Assembly: GCA_028622995.1 (NCBI GenBank)
Contig: JAJQJQ010000014.1
Location: 3,906,001 to 3,970,000, forward strand
Reading direction: 5' to 3'
Source: Panagrolaimus kolymaensis
Taxonomy: Eukaryota > Nematoda > Chromadorea > Rhabditida > Panagrolaimidae
DNA length: 64,000 bases
This document shows positions 1 through 11,662 of this stretch, piece after piece (the stretch's first letter is position 1; every line of letters starts with the position of its first letter). A program made the translations under genes and the position numbers. The notes below the pieces were generated by a model. The model was not told where the DNA came from. It worked only from the letters and a program-made list of their open reading frames with translations, and searched no databases.

Positions 1-1063
1 ATTCAAAATAATAAATTTTTAACTGTTGCAAATATTGGTGATTCTCGTGCAATTGCATGTGATTCTCATGGACATTGTCAAATTTTAACGCACGATCATA
101 AACCTTCTAATGTAAGTCATTCTTCTGTCATGCGTAATTTGTTTTTATTTTTTGTTTATTTATTTTTTTTTGATCTTGTTTTTTTTCCGAGAAGAAAATA
201 CTGCCTCAGGCGCATTTATTTGTAGTTTGTGACAAAAACAAAGATGCGCAAATTTAATTTTTGTTTGGTTTTTAGGTTAAAGAAAAGCAAAGAGTTGAAG
301 ATGCTGGCGGAGTAATATTAAAACAACCCAATGATGTTCCACGGGTCCTAGGAATATTGGCTATGACAAGGTAAGCCTCAATTTATTTACATAGAAAGTT
401 TTTTAATTCAATACATAGTTATCAAAAACTTTGTTTAAAAATCAATTTTATTTTGGGATATTAGTTTTGGTTTAAAAAACATAAAAAAAATAAAAATTAT
501 GTGACTATAGAAACGAAATATTTGAATTTTTCAAACATTTTTACTGCTTTTTATTATATAAAAAAACATTTAAAGCAAAATAAGTGTAGTTATTATTTTT
601 ATTGGGCATCAAAAAGTTTTTGTTCCTATGCAATAATGCGACCGACGACTTCCGTTTAAAAACTCACACCTTTGTTCCCAAACCTTTGTTTAACGGTTTT
701 TATCGAAATTTGTCCATTTTTTAAAATTAATTTTTCGATTTTCATTTTAAAAAATAACTCAAATATTTTAATATTTATAGATCTATTGGTGATGTTTCAC
801 TTAAACCCAATGACGTAGTTACAGCTGATCCAGAAGTTCATTGTTACGATCTCGGTGAAAATCGACTTCGATACATTATTCTTGCATCCGATGGTTTATT
901 TGATGTAATTGGAAATGAAGAAATAATTAATTTATCCAATGAATTTCTTAAAGAAAATGGCATTGAATCGTTTGGCAAAATTGCTGATTTACTTTGCAAA
1001 GAAGGCCTTCGACGTGGAACAATGGATAATATTTCGGTTTTGGTTATTAAACTTGTTTTATAA
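1..1063 (+). CDS. PP2C-family Ser/Thr protein phosphatase, C-terminal part
   Basis: Three exons are visible (1-111, 276-370, 781-1063); the 5' part lies outside the window. PP2C (PPM) enzymes are metal-dependent Ser/Thr phosphatases. The sequence shows the family motifs in order: VANIGDSRA in the first exon, the RVLGILAMTRSIGD segment spanning exons 2 and 3, LASDGLFDV with its metal-binding Asp, and the closing DNISVLVI whose Asp is another metal ligand. The reading frame is uninterrupted through both introns (GTAAGT and GTAAGC donors, TTTTTAG and TTTATAG acceptors). The protein stops soon after the last PP2C motif, so no C-terminal extension is present. The substrate cannot be told from this half. 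A possible AATAAA polyadenylation signal lies near 1215. Confidence 0.93.
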
Positions 1064-2408
1064 AAAAAGGTTTGTTGGCAGCAATAATTAAAGATATTTG
1101 TCATCGAAGAAGTTCAAAAATTTATATTCTTTTGGCTTTATTTTTCTTTGCAAAAAAAATGTGTTAAAAAAATTGTTATTTGTAAATATTTTTGTTTAAA
1201 AAATTCTACGATGCAATAAACAAAGCTTTTAAAGGAAACGTTTTGGGTAATTATTTACAATAATAAAAAAAGAGTTCGAGTAGCATTTCTTAAGGGAGAA
1301 ATAGAAGCTTAAATATGGAGGGACACTTTTAAGAAAAAAATGTAGAGATGTCGAAGCTGATTTTGGAAAGCATGTCAAAAGCTTTTTTTGATTTGTACGA
1401 AGAGTTTATTAGTAATTTTTTTTTCATATAACATTAAAGACATTTACCTATTTTAATTTTTCTTTTGTTGACCTAACTTCTCTAGAAAAAGAAACACAAT
1501 TTTAGAAAGTTTGCTAACTCAAAAAATAAAAACGTGAAAATTTTTTTTAGATGCTTCCTTATCCAACTTTTTCTTTTCCTTTTTTGAAATTCAAAAGAAA
1601 ATACAAAACACGGGTATTCTTCCTTTCATATTTATATTATAAAATAAATGCAAAAAAAAGAATCTCGCGATAAAAAGAAAAAGATCATTCATTCCGTTTT
1701 TTATTTCCTCATCGGGTCAGAGATAGAAGAAAAAAAGAAGAGATGAATGTAACAACACCGTTACAAAAATACAAAAGAAAAAAAAGAAAAAGAAAATTGA
1801 ATAATCGTTTTCAAAAGGTGAAAAGAAAAACGACAAAAAAGGTGATGAAGAAAAAAAAGGGTTCTTGTTTTGACCGATAAAAAAAAGAAAGAAAAAGAAA
1901 AGAAATTTCAATCGTCGAGAAATAAAGACAAAAAGTTCCAATTCCAATCAATCACCAAAAAAAATTTATTTTTATTTTCGGAGGAGGCTTTATTATCAGA
2001 AGATATCTGGAGCGAACGAAATATTACAACACTGAAATCAAATACTATCCTTTTTCATTTATTGTACGGATATTTTTTTTGCTGTAAATTGATTTAAAAC
2101 AACTGGAGCGGTTATTTCGAGTTTTTTTGTTTGTTAAATATTTAACTTTTTTGTTTTCTTCACATTTCGAGGCTTTGACAAATATAGTTTTTAAAAGTTT
2201 TTTTGGTGGCGAAAGCTTGACAAAAAATTAATAAATTCGTAATTAAAAAATTTTTTTGTAGGTAATTTACTCCAAGAAAATACAATCATTAAAAAAGCCA
2301 TCTTTTCTACAATTTTTTTACATTTTGTTTAATTTCCAAAACATGAAACAAAAGTACAGTTTTTTCCATTCATTTATTTTCTAACTTTTAATGCTACTTT
2401 TTTTGTAG
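1064..2408. other. Intergenic, AT-rich
   Basis: 3' flank of the phosphatase and upstream region of the galactosyltransferase. Lysine-rich open frames around 1720-2100 are products of A-rich low-complexity DNA. A missing first exon of the galactosyltransferase could lie here, but I cannot place it. Confidence 0.5.
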
Positions 2409-4487
2409 CAACAATTTGCAATCCATCCATATTTTTATATTTTTAATTGGATTTATTTCGGGCATGTGTTTTATTTTTGGTATGATTAAATATGATTTTA
2501 ATCAAGTTGATATACCTTCAACAGCTGCATCATTTTTTAATTCAAGATATTCAGAACCAAATGAAGAAGAAATTCTTGAACCTACAAAAATGCACGAAAA
2601 ACATCCAAAAATTTATGCTAAACCTATCATTGATGGAGAAGTTCATGTGGAACATAAACATGGTAAATTTGTTAATTTTTTTCTAAAAATCAACAAACAA
2701 AAAAGACAACAAAAAAAGAAACACGATACTCGAAGTAAAAATTAATCTTTTTTTTTTGAATATTCAAATTTTTCGCAGCAAGAAAAAATTTTTGACTTTC
2801 TTTATTTATTTTCGGTTTTCAATTCGAATGTAAGCTTTTTTAAATATTTTTTTTCAGTCGAAAATGCCGTGACTAAAACTCTTTATGATTCGGTAAAAGT
2901 TTTATGTTTAATTAACACATCTGTGAAACAAATAGAGAATCGAGCAATTCATGTGAATGCAACTTGGGCGAAAAGATGTAATAAATATTTATTTTTAAGC
3001 TATCATGAAGTTAGTTTTTACATATATATTTTTTTTAGAAACTAATTTAATTTATTTATGTATTTTTCAGAATATTACTTTGCCTTTCCTTGATTTAGAA
3101 GTTCCCGAACTTCGTTCAAATTTATGGGATAAAATGCGCGCGCTTTTTAAATGGGTTTTAAAGGTTAGGAAACTTTTGTTTTTCTATTTTTTTTGGTTGG
3201 AAAAAGTTTTTATTTAAAACTAAATTTCAGAATGAAATAGATAATTATGATTTTTTCTTAAAAGCTGACGACGATTCATATTTTATTATGGAAAATTTGA
3301 GATTGATGCTACTTCCATATGATCCAAATACAGCGTTGTATTTTGGTTCAAGATTTAAAATGTTTGTTAAAAAAGGATATATGAGTGGTGGAGCTGGATA
3401 TATTCTTTCAAGGTTAGTAAAAAAACTAAAAAAGTGATTAAATTTTATTAAAACTTTTTTGATTTTGTTTATATATATATTTTTTTCAAAACAAGACTAT
3501 TTCAAAGTTTTGACAAAATAAGCTTATTGTCTCAAAGAAAATGAGAAAAAAAAATTTAAAAAAAGCTTGTTTTTAGAGAAGCAGTAAAGCAACTTGTCCC
3601 TGCATTTGATGATCCTAAACTATGTCCACAAGAAAATGGTGATAAAGAAGATGTTAAAATTGGCACGTGTATGGCTAATTTAGGAATTGATTGCGTGGAT
3701 ACCAGAGATAATGTGGTTAGTTAATTTTCTTCACGCCAAATTTTGTTGCCAGCAGAAAATCATGGACTCTTATATTTAAAAAATTTAAAAGCAAATTATG
3801 TCGAATTTAAAGAATGAGTTAAATTTCTTTTAATTTTAGGGCCGACATCGAATGCTACCATTTTCACCAGTAGATCATTTAGTTAAAGGTTTACGTTCAA
3901 GACATTTTCAATATTTATATTATCCTTATTATCATCAAAAAGATAATGAAGTATGTTTATTCCAAAATTTTCGTTTTTTGCATAAATCAGTAACAAAACT
4001 TTTTTTTGCACTTTGGAAATTATTAAAAAATAAAATATATGTATTAAAAAAGTTTAAAAATAATGTTCCTGTTTTTTTTAGATCTTTTTGTATTCTTCTT
4101 TTTTTCTGGCAAAATTCTAGAAAAGTATTTTAAAATATCCCAAAAATTTTAAAATTCTATGAAAAAAGCTTTTTATTTATAAATTTTAATAATTATAGCA
4201 AACAACTGCTAGACTTTGTGCTTCTTTATCGAATATCTAATCCACCAATATTTTTTTAGACCATGGAATATAAATGTTGTGCCGATCATATGATTTCATT
4301 TCATTATATAAATAGAGATATGCTATATTATTTTGAATTTTTAATTTATCATGCAAAACCCATTGGTTTTGTGGATGATTTATGGGTGAATGCTGAAGAA
4401 TCGGGTAAAGCTGAAGGAATGACTATTTTAGAAATATTAAAAAACACAGCCATAGACTATACGTTTAATACAACTTTAATTTCTTAA
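2409..4487 (+). CDS. Glycoprotein-GalNAc 3-beta-galactosyltransferase (core-1 synthase, T-synthase)
   Basis: Adds galactose in beta-1,3 linkage to GalNAc-Ser/Thr in the Golgi, making core-1 O-glycan. Exons: 2409-2662, 2858-3009, 3071-3163, 3231-3412, 3577-3715, 3840-3950, 4260-4487; all junctions keep frame. Visible hallmarks are an N-terminal hydrophobic signal anchor, [20 protein letters not shown], the metal-binding DXD motif in [17 protein letters not shown], the GYMSGGAGY box, HHLVKG-like DHLVKG, and [11 protein letters not shown] near the end. Order and spacing match animal C1GALT1. The open frame has no ATG before the anchor: exon 2409 begins with one base completing a codon, so a short upstream coding exon is likely. 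The alternative first ATG at 2464 would give 367 aa but cut the anchor. Family assignment is secure; the N-terminus is not. Confidence 0.93.
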
Positions 4488-4725
4488 AATTTATTTGATT
4501 TTTTTCATTTTTTTTTTGTTGTTGGTTGTTTATAATCTAAAAAAATTTATTTTATTTTTTAAATTTTAATGTGTTCTACAAAAGGTTTTTTTTTTAATGG
4601 AATGCGGCACAGAAAAAAAAAGCTTTGACGATGGCAATTCATTCGAAAAAAAAGTACACCTGAGAATTACAATCCCTGATTTGTTATAATTTAAAAAAAG
4701 TGTTTTTAATAATACAATTAAAAAA

Positions 4726-5569
4726 TCACCATGTACTAAGGTTTGATTTATCACTCAAATGTGAGTGATCCGCAATGGACACAGCTTCAAATTTTCCATC
4801 CTCTTTTTCAACCAATTTTGACACAGTGGCTTGACCAACATAAATCTAAAAATAACAAAAACCGTAAAAATAAGAAAAAAAATATCGGAAAAAATTTATT
4901 TACCCATTCCCCCGAAAGAACTTGCAATGTAGCTGCTATAGGTTGACCATGGGAAACAATAGCGATATTACCTATAAAAAAATAAAAGGCTATAGTAATA
5001 ATTTCTTTTAACATCAAAAAAAGCTAGCAACCTTCATATTTATTTAAAATAGATTCAATAGTTTTTTTTACATATGGAGTACACATATCATCACCCGCAA
5101 ATAATTTTTTCCATCCATCTCTCCATGGATTTATCACGGGATCATATGTTTCATCAATAAGGGGATAAGCTTTTTTTAATATATCAAGATCTCGTAAACC
5201 TGGTGGAGTACAACAAAGATATAAAGCTTCAATAAATCCAGCTTCAGGTTTAATTTTTATATTTGTTCGTTCACCAATCATTCGAGTTGCTGTATCCAAT
5301 GTTCGATCAAACGGGGAAGCAAAAATATGATCGACATCAATATTTTCAAACCTAAAAATTATTGTTTTTGTTGCGAAAAAATAAAAATATACATTTATAT
5401 TTATTTAAAAATAGATTTACCATTTCGCAATTTCTAAGCACTGTTTATGTCCCTGAGCAGATAGGGGAGAATTATCCATTTGAAATTCATTTCCAAACTT
5501 TTTTTTCCATTCAATATCTAAACCATCCATACGTTCAGCATGACGAATAAGATAAATTGTTCGAGTCAT
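4726..5569 (-). CDS. Histidine phosphatase (phosphoglycerate-mutase fold), UBASH3-like
   Basis: Four exons, 5569-5421, 5351-5032, 4971-4904 and 4845-4726, give 218 aa. The protein opens MTRTIYLIRHAERMD, carrying the catalytic RHxE motif whose His is phosphorylated in this superfamily. The second catalytic His is in IVSHGQPI near residue 165. The RHAER-MD start and FASPFDRTLDTA resemble the phosphatase domain of UBASH3/Sts proteins, but there are no UBA or SH3 domains, so this is the stand-alone nematode type. The start ATG is the first in frame and lies three residues before the beta-strand leading to RHAE. It converges with the galactosyltransferase (238 bp between stops). Substrate is unknown; tyrosine phosphatase or small-molecule phosphatase activity are both possible. 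Confidence 0.9.
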
Positions 5570-6170
5570 TTTTAAATTTTATATTCTTAAATAAAAAGGA
5601 AGGAATAATTTAATTTTTAAAGTAAAACAGCAGAAGTTATTATTTTTTAAATTTTACTTTAATCAAGCAAAAACAAGTAATTAATTTTGTTTTTGTTTCA
5701 ATCAATACAAAAACATAGAAGGAAATCAATAGGCGGCGATATTCGTCGAGTAGTCGTAGAAAAAGTAAGCAAGCAAACAAGCAAAAGCCAGGATAAAGAA
5801 AAAAGAAAATAATCCATTTTATTTTCTTGTCCCCTATCCTTTTGTCATCTTCGTTTTATCCCGACATCAAAAGTATGTATGTTACATCTTTCTTTCTCCA
5901 CAAATACTACCAAACGGACGGACGAGCGGCAAACGTTGTAATTCGCAATCGTTGTTGTTGCTTTGTTGCAGCGGAAGAAATCAATCGCTTTTTTTCGATA
6001 AAATAACTAGAAAAAGTTAGTAAAAATGCGTTTAAAAAGTTTTTAAAGCAATAAATAATTTTGCAAAGAAAATTCATTCAAAATTCTTTTTTTTTTATTG
6101 AAAATTGTTATTTGAAGTCAACGAAATAATTTAAGATTTTAGTATACATCAACCTTGAAAGCGAAGCAAG
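5570..6170. other. Upstream region of histidine phosphatase
   Basis: Non-coding. It includes a relatively GC-rich patch (about 5725-5960) rich in CG dinucleotides compared with its surroundings, which may be the promoter of the - strand phosphatase. No recognised motif. Confidence 0.35.
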
Positions 6171-6300
6171 CATTTGGTAGCAAATTTTGACGTTTTTTTT
6201 TCAAACTTTTTCGCTCTTTGGAAAATGGCATTACAGAAACGCTTTTGTTTAAATAAGTGGTTTTTGAATAAAACTTTCTCCAAAAATACAAATCTATTTT
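6170..6300. repeat. Interspersed repeat, copy 1 (second copy near 15590-15740)
   Basis: The stretch with GCATTACAGAAACG and TTTTTGAATAAAA is repeated at 15590-15740 in the same order (gaagcaag, then tggaaaa, then gcattacagaaacg, then tttctccaaaaa). Here it lies directly in front of a receptor last-exon relic. At 15.6 kb it follows another receptor tail relic. Confidence 0.6.
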
Positions 6301-6303
6301 TTT

Positions 6304-6577
6304 GGCCCTTTTGAATTGGCTTCAAATATCATAGTTTCATGCATATTTTTAAAAATTATATTTATTTAAAATAGAAATTTTAAATCTTTCTTTATTTCTT
6401 TGTTGTTTTTATGGTTGGATTCATATTATCAACCCCGTTGCACCTATATTAATTATAGTTCCATATCGACAAAAAATTAAGAATCTTGTCACTTTTAATC
6501 CAACAAATCCTACAGCTTCGATTGCGCCAGCAATTAATATGACAACCCCTTACCAACAACAAGATTCTAAGAGATAA
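6304..6577 (+). pseudogene. Srd-like receptor last-exon relic (B type)
   Basis: Matches the last exon of receptor B (11393-11662) almost base for base from the GP..NI..VSC segment to the final QQQDSK and stop. A 4-base ATTT duplication near 6358-6365 breaks the frame early, and the equivalent of the WIPVINPVA segment reads WIHIINPVA. No upstream exons are present. The similarity continues into the following 3' non-coding DNA, so this is the 3' end of a duplicated gene block, not a retrocopy. Confidence 0.8.
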
Positions 6578-7800
6578 ATTATACATAGTAAGGACACACA
6601 TAAATGGCTTTGAGATTATAGTTTTTTTTATTCTTGATGTATTTAATTTTATAAATTTATTGTTATCTGCATTTTTTTGTTGGTGCATAAATTTAAACAT
6701 CAAAGTTTAATAATGTTAACTATTATTTTTTTTCAATTGAATAAAATTTATAAAATAGATTTGTAGCAAAAATAATTATTTGACTTTTTTTATTCTCTTT
6801 TTATTAAATTAAATACTTGAATGGCATAAAATATGGACTTTATGATGGTTGTTGAGCATTATCCATGAAAATATATACGTCAAAAAAAAGGGGGCAAATA
6901 GCAATAAATTACACTGAGACATACATATATTTTCTTTATTTCAATATAACGTAATTTTTTTAATATTTAATCTTTAAAAAGACACAATCGAGCTTTAATT
7001 TTAAAAGAGCAATAAAAAATTAAATTATCATATTTCACTCTTTTTAAATGAATCACATCAAACAAAGAAAGACGCATGAAAATTAAAAAAAAAAAGTAAA
7101 CTAATTTTTTGATAAATTCAATATTCTACTTAAGAAAAATTAAATTATGGTGGTTTTTGGTATATTGTATTGGATTATTTTTTTTATGACCAGTTTAATA
7201 GAAAATAAATTTTTATTGTGCTGCCGCTTTTTCTTTCTTTTATTACTGTCAAATATTTACAATTTCTTTTTTTATTTTTTATTTATAAAACACACTTAAA
7301 CAAGGAATTAGAAATAAATTTATTTTTCCTAATATTAATTTCTTGGCGAAAGTAGATGTTAGAAGAAAATTTCTTAATTTTCATTAATAATAAAATGTTA
7401 AGATTTTACGATTAAAAAAATAAGCTATACATATTAAGAAAAAATAATAAAATTTATAGCTCTTAATTAGTCATGTAAGAAAGAGTCTATTTTTTCTGTT
7501 CCTTTTACGTTTTCCTTGTTTATATCGTTTTTTTATGTTTTGTTCCAAAACTTTGTATACTACAAAAATTTTTATAGTTTTAATACGAAAATAAAAAAAA
7601 AACAACTAATTTATTAACTCAGGCAGCATTTTTTCTTTTTTTCATGCGTGAAGGTTTCTTCCAATTCTATAAGCTAACTACTCTACAAGATACATATATA
7701 AACCTGCTTTCGTTAATTATCTTTTTTTTAGAATAACTGAAACAATCTTTAATAAGCACGGTATCTTTGTGTTTCATATTTTCTTCAACTCTACCGAGCC
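6578..7800. repeat. Duplicated 3' flank of receptor B type, then upstream region of receptor A
   Basis: About 6578-7400 is homologous to 11663-12480 downstream of receptor B; shared landmarks include GACTTTATGATGGTTGTTGAG (6836 and 11930) and the ACATATATTTTCTTTATTTCA run. The last 400 bp (about 7400-7800) resemble 16680-17090 upstream of receptor D and probably hold the promoter of receptor A. Confidence 0.7.
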
Positions 7801-9043
7801 ATGACCTTAATATTGAGACTTTTACAATACAATGACATTTTTGCAACTTCCATCGCAATTTGTGGAAATATTTTATTAATTTATTTAATTTTAACTGTAA
7901 AAAAAAATAATATTAAAAAAATGAATATTATTTTATTGCCGAATTGCATCATTGATTTACTCACTGCAATTGCAATTTTAATTTCACAACCTGTAAGTTT
8001 TAAAAAAAATTTTTTTTTTATAATATTCATTTTTAGCAAACCGTGGTAATTGATAAACGAGCTTTTATTGTTATGGGAAGTGGATTCACATCAAATTATT
8101 TTAATGTTGCAAGCGTGCTTATGTGGCTTTTTGGTTCATTTTTAGCATTAACCATGAATGCAGTTTGTATTCCATTTTACATTCGATATTTGATTATTTG
8201 CAAGTAAGTTTTTTGCCAAAAACAATAAATAAAAAGAGTGCTTTCTAACGTAAATAAATATTTATTTCTTTAGGAATGTTAAAATTGGAGCCAAACACAT
8301 TATTCTTCCATACCTTATTTTATTTACCACTTTTATAACACTTTTTTGCATTTTTATTTGGTGTTATCCCATAAATCTTGAATATTATGATCAATATAAA
8401 GGAGCTTTGAATAATGAATTTTGGTTGGATGAATACAAAAATGGACCAGCTTTTGTTACAGCTGATATTGTAAATTTATAAAACTTCAAATTAACGGATA
8501 AAAGATAAATAAAAATCAAATTTTTCAGGATGGATATCCACTTTTATCAATTCTTGGCTTCTTCAGTCTCACTTCTGGATGTAGCTATGGAATAGTAATT
8601 TACTGCAGCATAAAAATTGTTAAAACTTTACGCTCGCATGTTTCAAATTCTTCACAAACTAAAATTTTGAGCAAACAACTTCATAAAACTTTAACCATTC
8701 AAGTAAGTTTTTTTCCCGCCTTTTTTTTTCTGCCAATATACATGCTATTTTTTAGGCGATTGGCCCTTTATTAATTTCAAATATTCCTGTAACAGTTTTA
8801 CTTGGAATATTCTTTTTTAAAATAGAAAATTTAACTTTTGCATTATTTTTTACATTTTTCTTTGGTTGGATTGCTGTTGTGAATCCCATCGCGGCAATTT
8901 TAATTATTTCGCCATATCGACAAAAAGTTAAAAAATTAATTACATTTAATCGAACTTCAACCATTTCGATTGCTACAGCTCTTCCATTTCAAATAAATGC
9001 AGCTCATGAATCCAGAGTAAACATTACCAAAAACACATATTAG
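7801..9043 (+). CDS. Srd-like serpentine chemoreceptor A
   Basis: Exons 7801-7992, 8037-8203, 8274-8469, 8529-8702 and 8756-9043 give a complete 338-aa protein with seven predicted hydrophobic segments. Family marks of the nematode Str superfamily, closest to Srd as I read it: NILLIYLIL in TM1, IILLPNCIIDLL in TM2, IPFYIRYLIICK after TM3, SKQLHKTLTIQ before TM6 and NPIAAILIISPYRQK closing TM7. Between TM4 and TM5 is the loop motif NNEFWLDEYKNG, shared with the other receptors here. Such receptors sit in cilia of chemosensory neurons and signal through G proteins; the ligand is unknown. All splice sites are canonical and the frame is intact, so it is probably functional. It is nearly identical to receptor D through the first half. 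Confidence 0.9.
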
Positions 9044-9640
9044 TAGGCAAGAACCATAAGTTTCCGTCAAATTGAAGCAAAAAAACTAAACGAAAAATGC
9101 TATTTTTAAAATAAATTTTGCTGGCAAAATTTATAACTTTGTTTTCTTTAAAAAGTGTCAAAAAAGAAACGATATTTATTAACTGAGCAATAAACACAAA
9201 ATATAAATGCAGTTAACACAATTTTGTCCTTTTAATTTTCTTATTTATTTACAATATAAGTAATTTAATTTGCTTCTTTTAAAATTTTTTTTTGCTTTTT
9301 ACATATTTTCTTGTGTAAAAAACATATGTAAGTATGACAAAGAGAAATTAAATTTTATTCAATTTTCAATAAAGAAAAGTAACTTTTTAATTAAATATTT
9401 TGATTAAATAATTAAGTTTTTTATTGACATCAAAATTTATAAATAAAATTAATTTTGCTAAAGTAAAATATCAAAAAATCAACAATGGAAATTTCAAAAA
9501 ATAGACATAATAGCATTTTTACAGTTAAAATTGGTAATATAAAATATTGGATTATTTTAAGATATAAAAAAATTTGTATCGCCTGAGATAGGAAAAAAGT
9601 TTTGCATATGGTCAAAATTTTCGATCAGGTACCCATGCAG
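9044..9640. other. Receptor A 3' flank, duplicated near 15840-16300
   Basis: Non-coding. The region around ATAAATGCAGTTAACA (9205) and the TATGACAAAGAGAAATT run recur at 15925 and 16050 downstream of fragment C, showing that gene and flank were duplicated together. Confidence 0.6.
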
Positions 9641-9945
9641 CATTATAGAAAGTAATTTTTTTGAGTCCAATTTCTTAATTATTTGTTGAATACATAATGT
9701 AGTAGAGATCGTTAGCATTCGAAAGCGCTAAAAATTTCCATCTATCGTCAATCAAAAAAAAAATAGCTAAATAAAGCTATCGAAAGAAAATATGCAAATA
9801 TTACTTTCGCTGTACTACAACTGCTATCCAGAACATCGATTTCAAAAATCTGTAGAGGAGGATAAGCTCATCATTTCCAGTGCTATCGAACGCTAAGTTT
9901 GTTACAGGGGGACTTCCGGGGATTAAATAAATAATAAAATTTGGT
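9640..9945. repeat. Foldback-like repeat, copy 1
   Basis: The segment around 9700-9800 (CATTCGAAAGC...ATCTATCGTCAA...ATATGCAAA) matches the reverse complement of about 58690-58790. The following TAGAGGAGGATAA motif (about 9853) matches 58511 in direct orientation. The ends GTTAGCATTCGAAAGC (9711) and the reverse complement of GCTATCGAACGCTAAG (about 9884) form an imperfect inverted repeat. It is probably a non-autonomous foldback element. Confidence 0.55.
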
Positions 9946-10439
9946 AGCGATTTTTGATTGTTGACTAATATTTCCTATTTTCAAATAAAAAAAGTTGTAA
10001 AAATTTCGTTTGTTGCTTTCTAACTTCATTTTTGTTTTTTTACAACCAATAGCGAAATTTTTTTTTTAGTTTTTTGAACAAACAAACAAAAACTATTGAA
10101 ATTAATTAAAATTTGTTATTTAACAAAAAATTTGAAGTTTATGGGTTCAATTAAAATAGGAAAAAAATTTTTTTCATTACATACACATTTTTTTTTATTG
10201 TCACCAAAAAAATCAATGACTACAATATTTATGGTATTTACGTTTTGATTTTGACTCACCTTTCTTATTTGAATATTTTTTCTCGTTTAATTAAACATTG
10301 GTTTTAAAAAGTATATCGTAATACCCAGTGAGGCGAAACATTAATCTTTGCTTGAATAAATTTAATCTATTTTTAATGAAATTTTTTTTTAAAATTCATA
10401 TCACAAATTAATTTTATTTTCTTTCTTCAAGACACAGAA
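9946..10439. other. Upstream region of receptor B
   Basis: AT-rich non-coding DNA with long T and A runs; nothing recognised. Confidence 0.4.
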
Positions 10440-11662
10440 ATGTCTTTCTTAATAAAGTTACTCCATTATAATGATATTTTTGCGAGTTTCATCGCAATTT
10501 CTGGAAATATATTATTGCTATATTTAATTTTAACTGTAAATAAAAATGGTATTAAAAAAATTAGTATCATTCTTTTACCAAATATTTTTATTGATTTAAC
10601 AACTGCTATCGTAACAGCTTTATTTCAACCCGTGAGTAAATTAAACATTTTTCTTTAAAAAGAAATTCTAAACTTTTTATAAATATTTTTCCAAAAAAAA
10701 AAATAAAAAAGTTTATAACAATGCAGTTTTTTTTTCTTTCAGCAAAATGTAGTAATTGGAAACCAATATTTTAATATAGTTGGAAGTGGAATATCTTTTG
10801 AATCCTTTAACATTGCTAGCATATTTACTTGGATTTTTGGTGCCCTTATCGCTTTGACTTTAAATTCAATTTGTATTCCATTTTATATTCGATATTTAGT
10901 TATTTGCAAGTAAGTTTTATCAATAAAAATATTTTTTGCCCAAGCAAAGTAAACTTTTTTCCAGAAATGTTCAAATTCAAGCTAAACACATAATAATTCC
11001 ATATACAATTTTATTTATAAATTTTTTAATTATATTTTTTTTTATTAAAGCTTGTTATCCAATAAATTTGGAAAATGATGAAACCTTTAAAGCTGCTTTA
11101 AATAATGATTTTTGGTTGGAGGAATATCCAAATGGAGTAGTTTTTGCTGCGGTGGATTTGCAGGATTCTTCTATACCTTTATTAATTGTCATAGGAGTTT
11201 TTGGAATTTCCACATGCGTGAGTTATAATTTGGTTATTTATTTTAGTGTAAAAATTGTCCGAAAATTAAATATTCATGTTTCCACAATTTCTTCAAGAAC
11301 TCAAATTCTCAACAAACAATTGCATAAAACATTGATCATTCAAGTAAAGTTTTTTCTGTTAAATTAAATTTACATATTTTTCTTAATTTTCGGCGATTGG
11401 CCCATTACTTATTGCAAATATTCCAGTTTCATGCATATTTTTAACAATTATATTTAAAATAGAAATTTTAAATCTTTCTTTATTTCTTTGTTGTTTTTAT
11501 GGGTGGATTCCTGTTATCAACCCCGTTGCAGCTATATTAATTATAGCACCATATCGGCAAAAAATTAAAAATCTTATCACTTTTAATCGTACTACTCCAA
11601 CAGCCTCGATTGCACCTATAAATATGCCAGCCGCTAATCAACAACAAGATTCTAAGGCATAA
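10440..11662 (+). pseudogene. Srd-like serpentine receptor B, splice-damaged
   Basis: Exons 10440-10631, 10743-10909, 10965-11343 and 11393-11662 would encode 335 aa with the same layout as receptor A, including FWLEEYPNG, NKQLHKTLIIQ and NPVAAILIIAPYRQK. Two splicing anomalies stand out. The intron that separates exons 3 and 4 in A, D and other relatives is absent, leaving a single extra CAG codon (Q in AAVDLQDSS) at the junction. The last intron keeps its GTAAAG donor, but the acceptor reads TTTTCG instead of TTTTAG, so no AG precedes the conserved GCG ATT GGC. The next downstream AG (about 11432) is out of frame. Without that splice the protein ends at 11367, losing TM6 and TM7. Otherwise the frame is clean, so loss of function is recent, or the base is an assembly error. 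Confidence 0.75.

Noticed and set aside
1717..2097. Lys-rich and Phe-rich open frames
   Set aside because: Complementary readings of an A-rich low-complexity tract.
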